From positions 1 through 5,379 of the forward strand of contig JADYYV010000334.1 in the NCBI GenBank assembly GCA_020853455.1: a stretch of DNA of 5,379 nt, read 5' to 3'. The notes below the pieces were generated by a model. The model did no database searches. It worked only from the letters and a program-made list of their open reading frames with translations, and had not been told where the DNA came from. A program made the translations under genes and the position numbers. The stretch is from Alphaproteobacteria bacterium. Lineage in GTDB: Bacteria > Pseudomonadota > Alphaproteobacteria > Micavibrionales > UBA2020. Position 1 is the first letter of the stretch; every line of letters starts with the position of its first letter. Shown one piece after another: positions 1 to 5,379 of the stretch.

Positions 1-752
1 GCCTCTTCCCATTTCGCCTTTTTCACTTTCGGCGCCATCTGCAGGAACATGGTGTCGCCCTGCCAGCCGATTTCGTGGCTGGATTTCATCAGGATGACGG
101 GCGTGCCGATGCTGACGGCTTTAAACAGGCGTTCGATGTCTTTTGCGTACATGCGCATGCAGCCGTGGCTGACTTTCTTGCCGACGCTCGACGGCGCGTT
201 GGTGCCGTGGAACATGATGCCGTCAAGGCCGACGGAAATCGCGTATTTGCCCAGCGGGTTGTTCGGGCCCGCTTCGATGAAATCGGGCAGGTCGGGGCTT
301 TCCGCGCGGATGCGGGGCGGCGGGGTCCAGATGGGGTCTTTGCGTTTGTTATAGACTTTCGTCACGCCGGTCGGCGTTTCCCAGCCGGTTTTGCCGGACG
401 CGACGGGAAAGGTCATGACTTCCTTGCCGTCCTTGAAATAGAACAGTCGGGAGGTTTCGAGGTTGACGACGATGCCTTCGCGCGCGAATTCGGACGGCAG
501 CAGGTGCATCGCGCCCACGGTGATTTCGGTACCCGCCTTGATCTTGTTCGGGTTGACGTTCGGGTTGGCGGCCTGCAGTTCGACATAGCCGACGCCGAAT
601 TTCTGGGCGATGGAGGACAGGTTCTCGTTCTTCTGCGCTTTATAGCTGATGACCGCGCCCACGACGTCGCCGCTGATCGGCTCCAATGCGTAGGCGGCAG
701 GCGCTGCCAGGGTGAGGGTGAAAAGAGCGGCGAAGACGGAGCGAAGATACAT
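1..752 (-). CDS. L,D-transpeptidase (ErfK/YbiS/YcfS/YnhG type) with LysM domain, C-terminus cut by window edge
   Basis: Exported peptidoglycan L,D-transpeptidase; 250 residues are visible and the frame is still open at the left edge. Residues 1-22 form a signal peptide (MYLRSVFAALFTLTLAAPAAYA), so it acts in the periplasm. Residues about 35-79 are a LysM peptidoglycan-binding domain (KAQKNENLSSIAQKFGV, then AANPNVNPNKIKAGTEI). Residues about 93-223 are the YkuD catalytic domain, with His182 in FHGT and the catalytic motif SHGCMRM, nucleophile Cys198 and Arg200. The stretch WTPPPRIRAE...AGPNNPLGKYA (142-171) is typical of the ErfK/YbiS/YnhG branch. In E. coli, members of that branch attach Braun lipoprotein to peptidoglycan or make 3-3 cross-links; which applies here is unknown. 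ATG at 752 is chosen because it gives a compact signal peptide, although its Shine-Dalgarno (AAGG, 764-767) is weak and 11 nt away. An in-frame GTG at 779 would add nine residues. The gene is divergent from the hydrolase gene. Confidence 0.95.
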   Translation of the reverse strand, partial: MYLRSVFAALFTLTLAAPAAYALEPISGDVVGAVISYKAQKNENLSSIAQKFGVGYVELQAANPNVNPNKIKAGTEITVGAMHLLPSEFAREGIVVNLETSRLFYFKDGKEVMTFPVASGKTGWETPTGVTKVYNKRKDPIWTPPPRIRAESPDLPDFIEAGPNNPLGKYAISVGLDGIMFHGTNAPSSVGKKVSHGCMRMYAKDIERLFKAVSIGTPVILMKSSHEIGWQGDTMFLQMAPKVKKAKWEE

Positions 753-838
753 GATGATCAAGACCTTGCGTTGTTCCACTTTTGGGCTCAACCCTTCCGG
801 GTGACTCCCGTATTCAGTCCAATATTAACGCTGTCATA

Positions 839-853
839 TTAAAGTCTGGTTAA
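839..853. promoter_or_regulatory. Candidate CtrA-binding site (TTAA-N7-TTAA)
   Basis: The plus strand reads TTAA (839-842), seven bases, TTAA (850-853). This is the spacing of the alphaproteobacterial CtrA consensus TTAA-N7-TTAAC. On the minus strand the first half reads TTAACCA, seven of eight bases of the TTAACCAT half-site. The second half-site lacks the final C on either strand. A further TTAAC lies at 825-829. The box is about 90-100 bp upstream of the L,D-transpeptidase start and about 140 bp upstream of the hydrolase-like start. The motif match is seen directly; binding is inferred, and short AT-rich words arise easily in an AT-rich spacer. Confidence 0.4.
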
Positions 854-923
854 TACGACAAAGCTAAATCACGCTGTGTTATCAAACGGATAAACGTGCA
901 AAACAGTTCAAAAATTTACCATA

Positions 924-952
924 TTGCGAAAATCCGGCAGCTTCGCTATGAA
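924..952 (+). promoter_or_regulatory. Possible sigma-70 type promoter of the hydrolase-like gene
   Basis: TTGCGA (924-929) and TATGAA (947-952) are separated by 17 bp. Each matches four of six bases of the housekeeping consensus (TTGACA, TATAAT). Transcription would start near 959 and leave a leader of about 30 nt carrying the strong ribosome binding site at 979-986. This is the best-placed pair in the spacer but is only a moderate match. Confidence 0.35.
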
Positions 953-978
953 AGCACAGTATTAATGAATCGATTTTG

Positions 979-986
979 AAGGAGGG
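979..986 (+). promoter_or_regulatory. Strong Shine-Dalgarno deciding the ATG at 991
   Basis: AAGGAGGG lies four bases before the ATG at 991, with the GGAGG core five bases away. This is the clearest ribosome binding site in the window. It rules out the in-frame TTG at 976, which would place this site inside the coding sequence. Confidence 0.85.
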
Positions 987-990
987 CTGC

Positions 991-2103
991 ATGGGCAAGC
1001 TCTGGAACAGAACCCCCGGCGCGGACGGTAAAGCGCAGTTGAACGAAGTGGATCTGAAGGCGGTCGCCATCGACTCCCCGACCATCGTTTATCTTTCCGG
1101 CTTCCTGACCAACAACAACCAGCCCGGCTATGTCGCGGGCGGCATCAAGAAAATGGAAGAAATGCTGGGCAGCCGGCCCGAGATCGAGGTGCAGCCGAAA
1201 CTGTTCGCATGGTCGCATACCAGCCTGAAAAACCTGTTCAACCTTGCGGCCTATAACATGTTCCCGTCCACGCGTTCATCCGATGCGGGTTACGATCTGG
1301 GCGCAAGCCTGCTGATGCCTCTGGTTGCCGAAGGATTCACGCGCGACGCGAAAAACAACGTCAGCGGCACGCCCCTGCCCGCCGATACGGCGCGCAAAAA
1401 TCTGCGCAATATCACGCTGTTCGGCTATAGCGCGGGCAGCATCGTCGCGCAGGAGACTTTCAACGCGACGCTGAAGATGATGAAGCAGATCGGTTACGAC
1501 GAAAAAGAAGCGCGCAAGGTTTTGAAGGAAGTGGTGCTGGTTTCCGTCGGCACGATTTCACGCCCGTCCAAGGAAACCGACCGTTCTTCGACCGTTTATC
1601 TGGTCGCATCGAATGATCGCATCAACCGCGCGAAAAACTGGATCTGGGGAACGCTCGGCACCTCCTTGCGCGCGCTGTTCAAGATCGGCGCGGACAAGCA
1701 CAAGAAACCACTCACCATCCGCCCGTTGTCGGATAGCAGCGTCTTTATCACCACCGCCGTGCGTCCCACGCTGTATGAATGGCAGTACGACGACAAAGGC
1801 GAAAAGGCCCGGAAGAAATGGTTCGCCGGTCTTTATCCGAAATGGTCGGGCCGCCGCAGCTATCACGAATTGCCGCATTACCTGACGACGGACGACAAGA
1901 ACAACGGCTTTGCGAAAGTCGTGCTGTATTCGCTCATCAACGCCGTCAACCGCGATGCGGAAGTAAAACCGATGGACCTGATCCAGCCGCCCGCGCGCGA
2001 CACGCATGCAGAGGAAGCGCAGGCTGCATACCGCGAACGCATCGAACAGGCAATGCGCCCCGCCCCCGCCGCGTTCCAGCAGCCGAAGCGGAAATACTGG
2101 TAA
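991..2103 (+). CDS. Uncharacterised alpha/beta-hydrolase-like protein
   Basis: A 370-residue protein that I cannot assign to a named family. Several features point to an alpha/beta hydrolase fold. The strand and turn TIVYLSGFLT (31-40) resemble the beta-strand and oxyanion-hole region. NITLFGYSAGSIVAQ (140-154) is a nucleophile elbow, GYSAG with Ser147. TVYLVASNDRINR (201-213) places Asp209 after a beta strand, where the acid residue usually sits. His292 or His296 in YHELPHY could complete the triad; the triad is inferred from order only. There is no signal peptide or membrane helix, so it is probably cytoplasmic. The region 65-135 between the first strand and the elbow is long and may form a lid. 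The C-terminal 40 residues (from about 330) are charged and proline/alanine-rich and look disordered. Substrate unknown; esterase, lipase or thioesterase activity is possible. It is transcribed alone, divergent from the L,D-transpeptidase and convergent with the Sel1 gene. Confidence 0.85.
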   Translation: MGKLWNRTPGADGKAQLNEVDLKAVAIDSPTIVYLSGFLTNNNQPGYVAGGIKKMEEMLGSRPEIEVQPKLFAWSHTSLKNLFNLAAYNMFPSTRSSDAGYDLGASLLMPLVAEGFTRDAKNNVSGTPLPADTARKNLRNITLFGYSAGSIVAQETFNATLKMMKQIGYDEKEARKVLKEVVLVSVGTISRPSKETDRSSTVYLVASNDRINRAKNWIWGTLGTSLRALFKIGADKHKKPLTIRPLSDSSVFITTAVRPTLYEWQYDDKGEKARKKWFAGLYPKWSGRRSYHELPHYLTTDDKNNGFAKVVLYSLINAVNRDAEVKPMDLIQPPARDTHAEEAQAAYRERIEQAMRPAPAAFQQPKRKYW

Positions 2104-3588
2104 TTACTGCGCCTTGCGCACGGCAGGCCGCCAGGTTTCGATGCGCTCGCGCAGATCCTTGATCTGCTCCGAGGTCAGGCTGCCCGCGATCGAATTGCGC
2201 GCGATGCCATAGGTGTCATAGCCGCCGCGCATCGCGACCGAAAACCAGAAATAAGCCTCGATCAGGCTTTTTTCCACGCCGTTGCCGTTCAGGTACAGCA
2301 GGCCCAGATCGTATTGCGCGTTGTTGTTGCCCTGCACCGCCGCGCGTTCATACCACGCCGCCGCTTTTTCAAAGTCCTTTTCGTAGCCCGCCATGCCGGT
2401 GGCGTAATACTGGCCGATCACGAATTGCGCGCGGCTGACGCCCTGCTCTGCCGCTTTCTGGTACCATCCCGCCGCTTTCTTGACGTCCGGCGCAATGCCG
2501 CGGCCTGCATCGTAAGCGGTCGCGATATAATACATGCCTTCCGCATGGCCGCTTTCGGCGGCTTTCAAATACCATTGCGCGGCCATGCCGTTGTTCTGCT
2601 TCACGCCCTGCCCCTTGGCATAGAGGCGGCCCATTTCGAATTGTGAATCCGCGTCGCCCTTTTCCGCGCGCGCCAGCACCTGCGCGGCCTTGGCCTCATA
2701 GCCCTGCACGAATTCGCGCAGCTTGACCAGATCGTCGCGCGCGCCCGCCACGCCCTGCGCGGCGGCTTTTTTGTACCATTCGGCCGCCAGTTCGTAATCC
2801 TGCTCCGCAGCCGTGCCCGTTTCATAACGCTTGCCCAGCATATACTGCGCCTGCGGATGCCCCTGCTCCGCCGCGTTGCCGAGCCATGATGTCGCCTGCT
2901 TGGGGTCTTTGACCACGCCCGCGCCGTTTTCATACGCCATCGCGACCTTGAACTGCGCCTCCGCGATGCCCTGATCGGCGGCCTTTTTATAAAACTCGAA
3001 AGCCTTGGCGATATCCTGCTTCACGCCCACGCCGGTCGCGTAATAATTCGCCGCCGCAAACTGCGCCTCGGCATTGCCCTGCAGGGCCGCCTTTTCAAAC
3101 CACATAACGGCCTTGGCCTTGTCGGCCGTAACGCCGCGCCCCGCGTCGTAAAACAGGCCGAGATTGTATTGCGCCGATTGCGATCCCTGCGCGGCCGCTT
3201 TTTCGTACAGCTCCGCCGCGCGTTTGTCGTCGCGTGCGACGCCCTGCCCCATGTCGTACAGCACAGCCAGGTTATGCTGCGCCGCCGCCGATCCCTGCGC
3301 CGCCGCTTTTTCGTACCATGCGGCGGCACGGGCGAAATCTTCGGGCACGCCATCGCCGACGTTATAGCGGCGGCCAAGGTCGAACTGCGCCTTCATGTCG
3401 CCTTCGTTCGCAATCTTGTTGAGGTAAATCAGCCGCTCTTTCAGCTTCTGCTCGGCTTCAAGGCGCTGTTCTTCTTTCTGCGCCTCCAGCTGTTCCTTGG
3501 TGGGCGGGCGCTTGGCTTCGGCCCCGCCGGCGTAAAGGGAGGCGGCAAGCGCGGCGATTGCAACGGCGGACAAAAACTTTTTCATCAT
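2104..3588 (-). CDS. Secreted Sel1-repeat (tetratricopeptide-like) protein
   Basis: A 494-residue exported protein. Residues 1-25 form a signal peptide (MMKKFLSAVAIAALAASLYA, cleavage likely after GGAEA). Residues 28-58 are a charged helix rich in K, E, Q and L, probably a short coiled coil. Ten Sel1-like repeats of 36 residues follow at 67-282 (six) and 315-459 (four; the ninth is 37 residues). They share the pattern AQ..LG..Y..G.GV..D..KA..WY.KAA.QG. Residues 283-314 are a degenerate linker. Residues 460-494 form a C-terminal cap (LTSEQIKDLRERIETWRP). Sel1 repeats form a helical solenoid that binds other proteins; known members act as adaptors in envelope and signalling functions, and the partner here is unknown. 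The ATG at 3588 is chosen for its Shine-Dalgarno AAGGG seven bases upstream and because it starts the signal peptide; a TTG at 3636 would bury it. The gene lies 112 bp downstream of DUF3309 in the same direction, without an evident terminator between them. Confidence 0.93.
   Translation of the reverse strand: MMKKFLSAVAIAALAASLYAGGAEAKRPPTKEQLEAQKEEQRLEAEQKLKERLIYLNKIANEGDMKAQFDLGRRYNVGDGVPEDFARAAAWYEKAAAQGSAAAQHNLAVLYDMGQGVARDDKRAAELYEKAAAQGSQSAQYNLGLFYDAGRGVTADKAKAVMWFEKAALQGNAEAQFAAANYYATGVGVKQDIAKAFEFYKKAADQGIAEAQFKVAMAYENGAGVVKDPKQATSWLGNAAEQGHPQAQYMLGKRYETGTAAEQDYELAAEWYKKAAAQGVAGARDDLVKLREFVQGYEAKAAQVLARAEKGDADSQFEMGRLYAKGQGVKQNNGMAAQWYLKAAESGHAEGMYYIATAYDAGRGIAPDVKKAAGWYQKAAEQGVSRAQFVIGQYYATGMAGYEKDFEKAAAWYERAAVQGNNNAQYDLGLLYLNGNGVEKSLIEAYFWFSVAMRGGYDTYGIARNSIAGSLTSEQIKDLRERIETWRPAVRKAQ
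2212..3390 (-). repeat. Coding repeat region: ten Sel1 units of about 108 bp
   Basis: The Sel1 units are encoded here as 108-bp periods (one is 111 bp), with one degenerate unit of 96 bp between units six and seven. At DNA level the copies are diverged; short shared words such as GCCGCTTTTT recur once per unit. The periodicity is conserved at protein level rather than being a recent tandem duplication. Confidence 0.9.
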
Positions 3589-3595
3589 GCGGCAT

Positions 3596-3611
3596 CCCTT
3601 CTCTAAAAGGG
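3596..3611 (-). promoter_or_regulatory. Ribosome binding site of the Sel1 gene inside a small inverted repeat
   Basis: Read on the minus strand, CCCTT (3611-3607), six bases, then AAGGG (3600-3596). The second arm is the Shine-Dalgarno for the ATG at 3588. A 5-bp stem with a 6-nt loop would cover it. The stem is short, so any effect on translation is uncertain. Confidence 0.35.
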
Positions 3612-3700
3612 TATCGCGGCGCACAAAAAGCAGCAAGACAGATATGCCCGCGGGCGTTCCATAACCTTAAACCAAAATTGCAAGCTGCGTTCGAATACCC

Positions 3701-3859
3701 TCAAACATGCCCGGTGAGCATCAGCACGATCAGAACGACCAGCGCCACGCCCAGCCCGCCGCTCGGATAGATGCCCCAGTTTTTGCTGTGCGGCCATGCC
3801 GGCAGAGCGCCGATCATCAGCAGGATCAGGACAAGCAGCACAATCGACGATGTCGCCAT
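3701..3859 (-). CDS. DUF3309 family small membrane protein
   Basis: A 52-residue protein. It has two hydrophobic helices, about residues 5-18 (SIVLLVLILLMIGA) and 36-49 (GLGVALVVLIVLML), joined by the loop LPAWPHSKNWGIYPSGG (19-35). The loop with WPHS.NWG.YPSGG is the signature of the DUF3309 family, and the length matches the family norm of roughly 50 residues. These proteins are predicted inner-membrane proteins of unknown function, common in proteobacteria. The start ATG at 3859 has AAGGAA (3866-3871) six bases upstream. An EcfG-like promoter lies 35-60 bp upstream of the start codon, suggesting induction in the general stress response. It sits between the hybrid kinase (72 bp upstream) and the Sel1 gene (112 bp downstream), all in the same direction. 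Confidence 0.93.
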   Translation of the reverse strand: MATSSIVLLVLILLMIGALPAWPHSKNWGIYPSGGLGVALVVLIVLMLTGHV

Positions 3860-3894
3860 GATAAATTCCTTTGCCGGTACGGTCCGATCGAACC

Positions 3895-3919
3895 AACGGG
3901 CGGGAATGTTTATGGTTCC
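3895..3919 (-). promoter_or_regulatory. Candidate EcfG (general stress response) promoter of the DUF3309 gene
   Basis: On the minus strand, GGAAC (3919-3915) is followed after exactly 16 bp by CGTT (3898-3895). This is a full match to the alphaproteobacterial sigma-EcfG consensus GGAAC-N16-17-CGTT. Transcription would start near 3888, leaving a leader of about 29 nt with a good Shine-Dalgarno before the ATG at 3859. It lies in the 72-bp spacer between the kinase stop and the DUF3309 start, where a promoter is expected. I found no equivalent match in the other intergenic spacers. Confidence 0.65.
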
Positions 3920-3931
3920 GGCCGTATAAAA

Positions 3932-5379
3932 TCAGGCGGGCCTGGCGCGCTGGATGTCGCGCAGCAGCGCTGAAAATTCCTGGAAACTGATGGGCTTGAC
4001 GATATGGTGGTCAAAACCGGCGTCGAAAGCCTTCTTCTTGTCGCTTTCCTGCCCCCAGCCCGTCTGGGCGATGAAGACGGTTTTTTCAAACCCCGCCGCC
4101 GGTTTCAGCAGGCGGCAGACCTCGTACCCGTTCATCCCCGGCAGGCCGATATCCAGCATCATGATATCCGGCAGCAGTTTTTGCGCGATATCGACCGCGA
4201 TTTGGCCGTCATGGGCGGTCGTGACCTTGTGACCCATCATTTCCAGCATCACGCCCGTCGTCTGTGCCGACGGGATGTTGTCGTCGACGACAAGGAATTG
4301 CAGCGAACGCATCGGCACGTTGTCGTCGATGTTTTCCTGCAGGATGTCTTTCGGTTTCTGATCCGACAGCGGCAGCCAGACCGTGAAGGTACTGCCCTTG
4401 CCGGCGCCCGCGCTTTCGGCCCTGATCGTGCCGCCATGCATGGCCACCAGCTGGCGCACCAGCGCAAGCCCGATGCCAAGGCCGCCCTGCGCCTCGCGCA
4501 GCTTGTTATCGACCTGTGTGAACAGCTCGAAAATGCGCGGCAGCATGTCGGGCGGGATGCCGATGCCGTTGTCGCCGATGCTGATGGCGACGCCGCCGTT
4601 TTCCGCCGCCGCCTCCAGCGTCACCTGCCCGCCTTCGGGCGTGTATTTCGCGGCATTGTTCAAAAGGTTGCTGATGATCTGTGATATCCGCACCGGATCC
4701 GCGTTCAGCCACAGCGCCTCCGCCGGCAGCTTCAGCGACAGGCTGTGGCGGCTGCCCTCGATCAGGGGCTTGCTGACCTCGACCGCTGAATCCAGCGCCG
4801 ACTGCACGCTGATCATCGCGCGGCGCAGCGCGATCTTGCCCTGGCTGATGCGGCTGACATCCAGCAGGTCGTCGATCAGGCGCACAAGATGCGACAGCTG
4901 GCGGTCCATCATGTCGCGCACATTCGCCGACATTTCCTCGTTCTTGCTCATGCGCAAAATCTGCAGCCCGTTGCGCACGGGCGCCAGCGGGTTGCGCAGT
5001 TCATGCGCCAGTGTGGCCAGGAATTCGTCCTTGCGGCGGTCGGCGTCGCGCAGGCGGTCGGCATATTCGCGGCTTTCGGCCAGCAGGCGGCTGTTTTCTT
5101 CCGATTTAACGGCCAGTTCGTCGCGCTGGTACTGCAGTTCCCGCTGCTGCCGGTAGAGGTCGAAAAACACGCCGGTTTTGGAACGCAGCACGTCGGGCTC
5201 GATCGGCTTGTAGATGAAATCGACCGCGCCCGCCTCGTAACCGCGGAAGCGGCGCTGGCGGTCATGCGCGCCCGCGGTCAGGAAGATGATCGGGATGCGG
5301 TTCGTGCGCTCGGTGCCGCGCATCATTTCGGCCAGTTCAAACCCGTCCATGCCCGGCATCTGCACGTCGAGCAGCGCCA
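3932..5379 (-). CDS. Hybrid histidine kinase, REC-HisKA-HATPase_c-REC, N-terminus cut by window edge
   Basis: A hybrid sensor kinase, open at the right edge. Residues are numbered from the GTG at 5365 (not a start: the frame continues upstream as ALLD). An N-terminal receiver has phosphoacceptor Asp (codon 5366-5368, in LLDVQMPGMDG), Thr30 and Lys53 (IYKPI). A coiled coil follows at about 71-112. HisKA has the H-box LATLAHELRNPLAPV with phosphorylated His121. The HATPase_c domain has an N-box (NLLNNAAKYTP, Asn237), G1 (IGDNGIGIPPDM, Asp265) and G2 (GGLGIGLAL, 294-302). The C-terminal receiver (about 354-471) has Asp361/Asp362, phosphoacceptor Asp405 (MLDIGLPGMNG), Thr435 and Lys457. All key residues are present, so it should be active. 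It autophosphorylates on His121 and passes phosphate to its receivers; the final target is not in the window. No membrane helix is visible in this part; the sensor, if any, lies beyond the edge. It is a classical HisKA kinase, not the HWE type linked to PhyR. Confidence 0.95.
   Translation of the reverse strand, partial: ALLDVQMPGMDGFELAEMMRGTERTNRIPIIFLTAGAHDRQRRFRGYEAGAVDFIYKPIEPDVLRSKTGVFFDLYRQQRELQYQRDELAVKSEENSRLLAESREYADRLRDADRRKDEFLATLAHELRNPLAPVRNGLQILRMSKNEEMSANVRDMMDRQLSHLVRLIDDLLDVSRISQGKIALRRAMISVQSALDSAVEVSKPLIEGSRHSLSLKLPAEALWLNADPVRISQIISNLLNNAAKYTPEGGQVTLEAAAENGGVAISIGDNGIGIPPDMLPRIFELFTQVDNKLREAQGGLGIGLALVRQLVAMHGGTIRAESAGAGKGSTFTVWLPLSDQKPKDILQENIDDNVPMRSLQFLVVDDNIPSAQTTGVMLEMMGHKVTTAHDGQIAVDIAQKLLPDIMMLDIGLPGMNGYEVCRLLKPAAGFEKTVFIAQTGWGQESDKKKAFDAGFDHHIVKPISFQEFSALLRDIQRARPA

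Larger units (their letters stand above)
753..990. other. Divergent intergenic region, AT-rich core
   Basis: This 238-bp gap separates the start codons of the L,D-transpeptidase (leftward) and the hydrolase-like gene (rightward), so it must hold promoters for both. The part from about 820 to 980 is clearly richer in A and T than the flanking genes and contains several TTAA/TATTAA words. The part nearest the transpeptidase (784-810) has short overlapping complementary runs (ACCC/GGGT and CGGG/CCCG) that could fold as small alternative hairpins in its leader. No small ORF or RNA gene is recognisable. Confidence 0.7.

Noticed and set aside
75..842. Long open frame of 255 codons on the plus strand opposite the L,D-transpeptidase
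   Set aside because: It is antisense to a gene with clear LysM and YkuD motifs, has no recognisable domain, and arises from the GC-rich codon pattern of the opposite strand.
976..990. TTG at 976 as start of the hydrolase-like gene
   Set aside because: It would put the AAGGAGGG ribosome binding site inside the coding sequence; the ATG at 991 is correctly spaced from it.
1558..2007. 149-codon open frame on the minus strand inside the hydrolase-like gene
   Set aside because: The plus-strand gene has the strong ribosome binding site and a catalytic-type motif; the antisense frame has neither.
2212..3390. Tandem DNA repeat or CRISPR-like array
   Set aside because: The 108-bp periodicity is coding (Sel1 units); the DNA copies are diverged and there are no repeat-spacer units.
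3589..3636. TTG at 3636 as start of the Sel1 protein
   Set aside because: It would add 16 residues in front of a textbook signal peptide; the ATG at 3588 has a properly spaced Shine-Dalgarno.
3646..3655. Perfect palindrome GCCCGCGGGC downstream of the DUF3309 gene
   Set aside because: It is GC-only, has no loop and no following T-run on either strand, so it is not supported as a terminator; a chance GC palindrome is likely.
4004..4684. 226-codon open frame on the plus strand
   Set aside because: It lies fully opposite the catalytic and receiver domains of the hybrid kinase; its composition (rich in R, D, H, Q, A) is typical of an antisense shadow.
4383..5156. 257-codon open frame on the plus strand
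   Set aside because: It is antisense to the HisKA/HATPase part of the kinase, low-complexity in S, R and A, with no domain.
5363..5365. GTG at 5365 as start of the histidine kinase
   Set aside because: The codons upstream read ALLD in frame, supplying the receiver's phosphoacceptor Asp, so the gene continues past the window edge.

Overview
This GC-rich window looks like chromosomal DNA of an alphaproteobacterium. The grounds are an ErfK/YbiS-type L,D-transpeptidase with a LysM domain, a 52-residue DUF3309 protein, a sequence matching the alphaproteobacterial EcfG (general stress response) promoter consensus, and a TTAA-N7-TTAA element of the kind bound by CtrA. Genus and species cannot be told from the sequence alone. 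There are no RNA genes, insertion sequences, CRISPR arrays or phage genes.

Layout from left to right: (1) 1-752, minus strand: an exported L,D-transpeptidase whose C-terminus runs off the left edge. (2) 753-990: an AT-rich divergent intergenic region with a CtrA-like box and a possible sigma-70 promoter. (3) 991-2103, plus strand: an unassigned 370-residue alpha/beta-hydrolase-like protein with a GYSAG nucleophile elbow. Its stop codon directly abuts the stop codon of the next, convergent gene. (4) 2104-3588, minus strand: a secreted Sel1-repeat protein with ten repeats in two blocks. (5) 3701-3859, minus strand: a 52-residue two-helix membrane protein of the DUF3309 family, preceded by an excellent EcfG-type promoter match. 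(6) 3932-5379, minus strand: a hybrid histidine kinase (REC-HisKA-HATPase_c-REC) whose N-terminus runs off the right edge.

Three of the products (L,D-transpeptidase, Sel1 protein, DUF3309 protein) belong to the cell envelope, and the kinase is a signalling protein. The kinase, DUF3309 and Sel1 genes run in the same direction and could be partly co-transcribed, but DUF3309 appears to have its own stress promoter. I see no clear multi-gene novel system. The least explained items are the hydrolase-like protein and the regulatory sites in the two intergenic regions.
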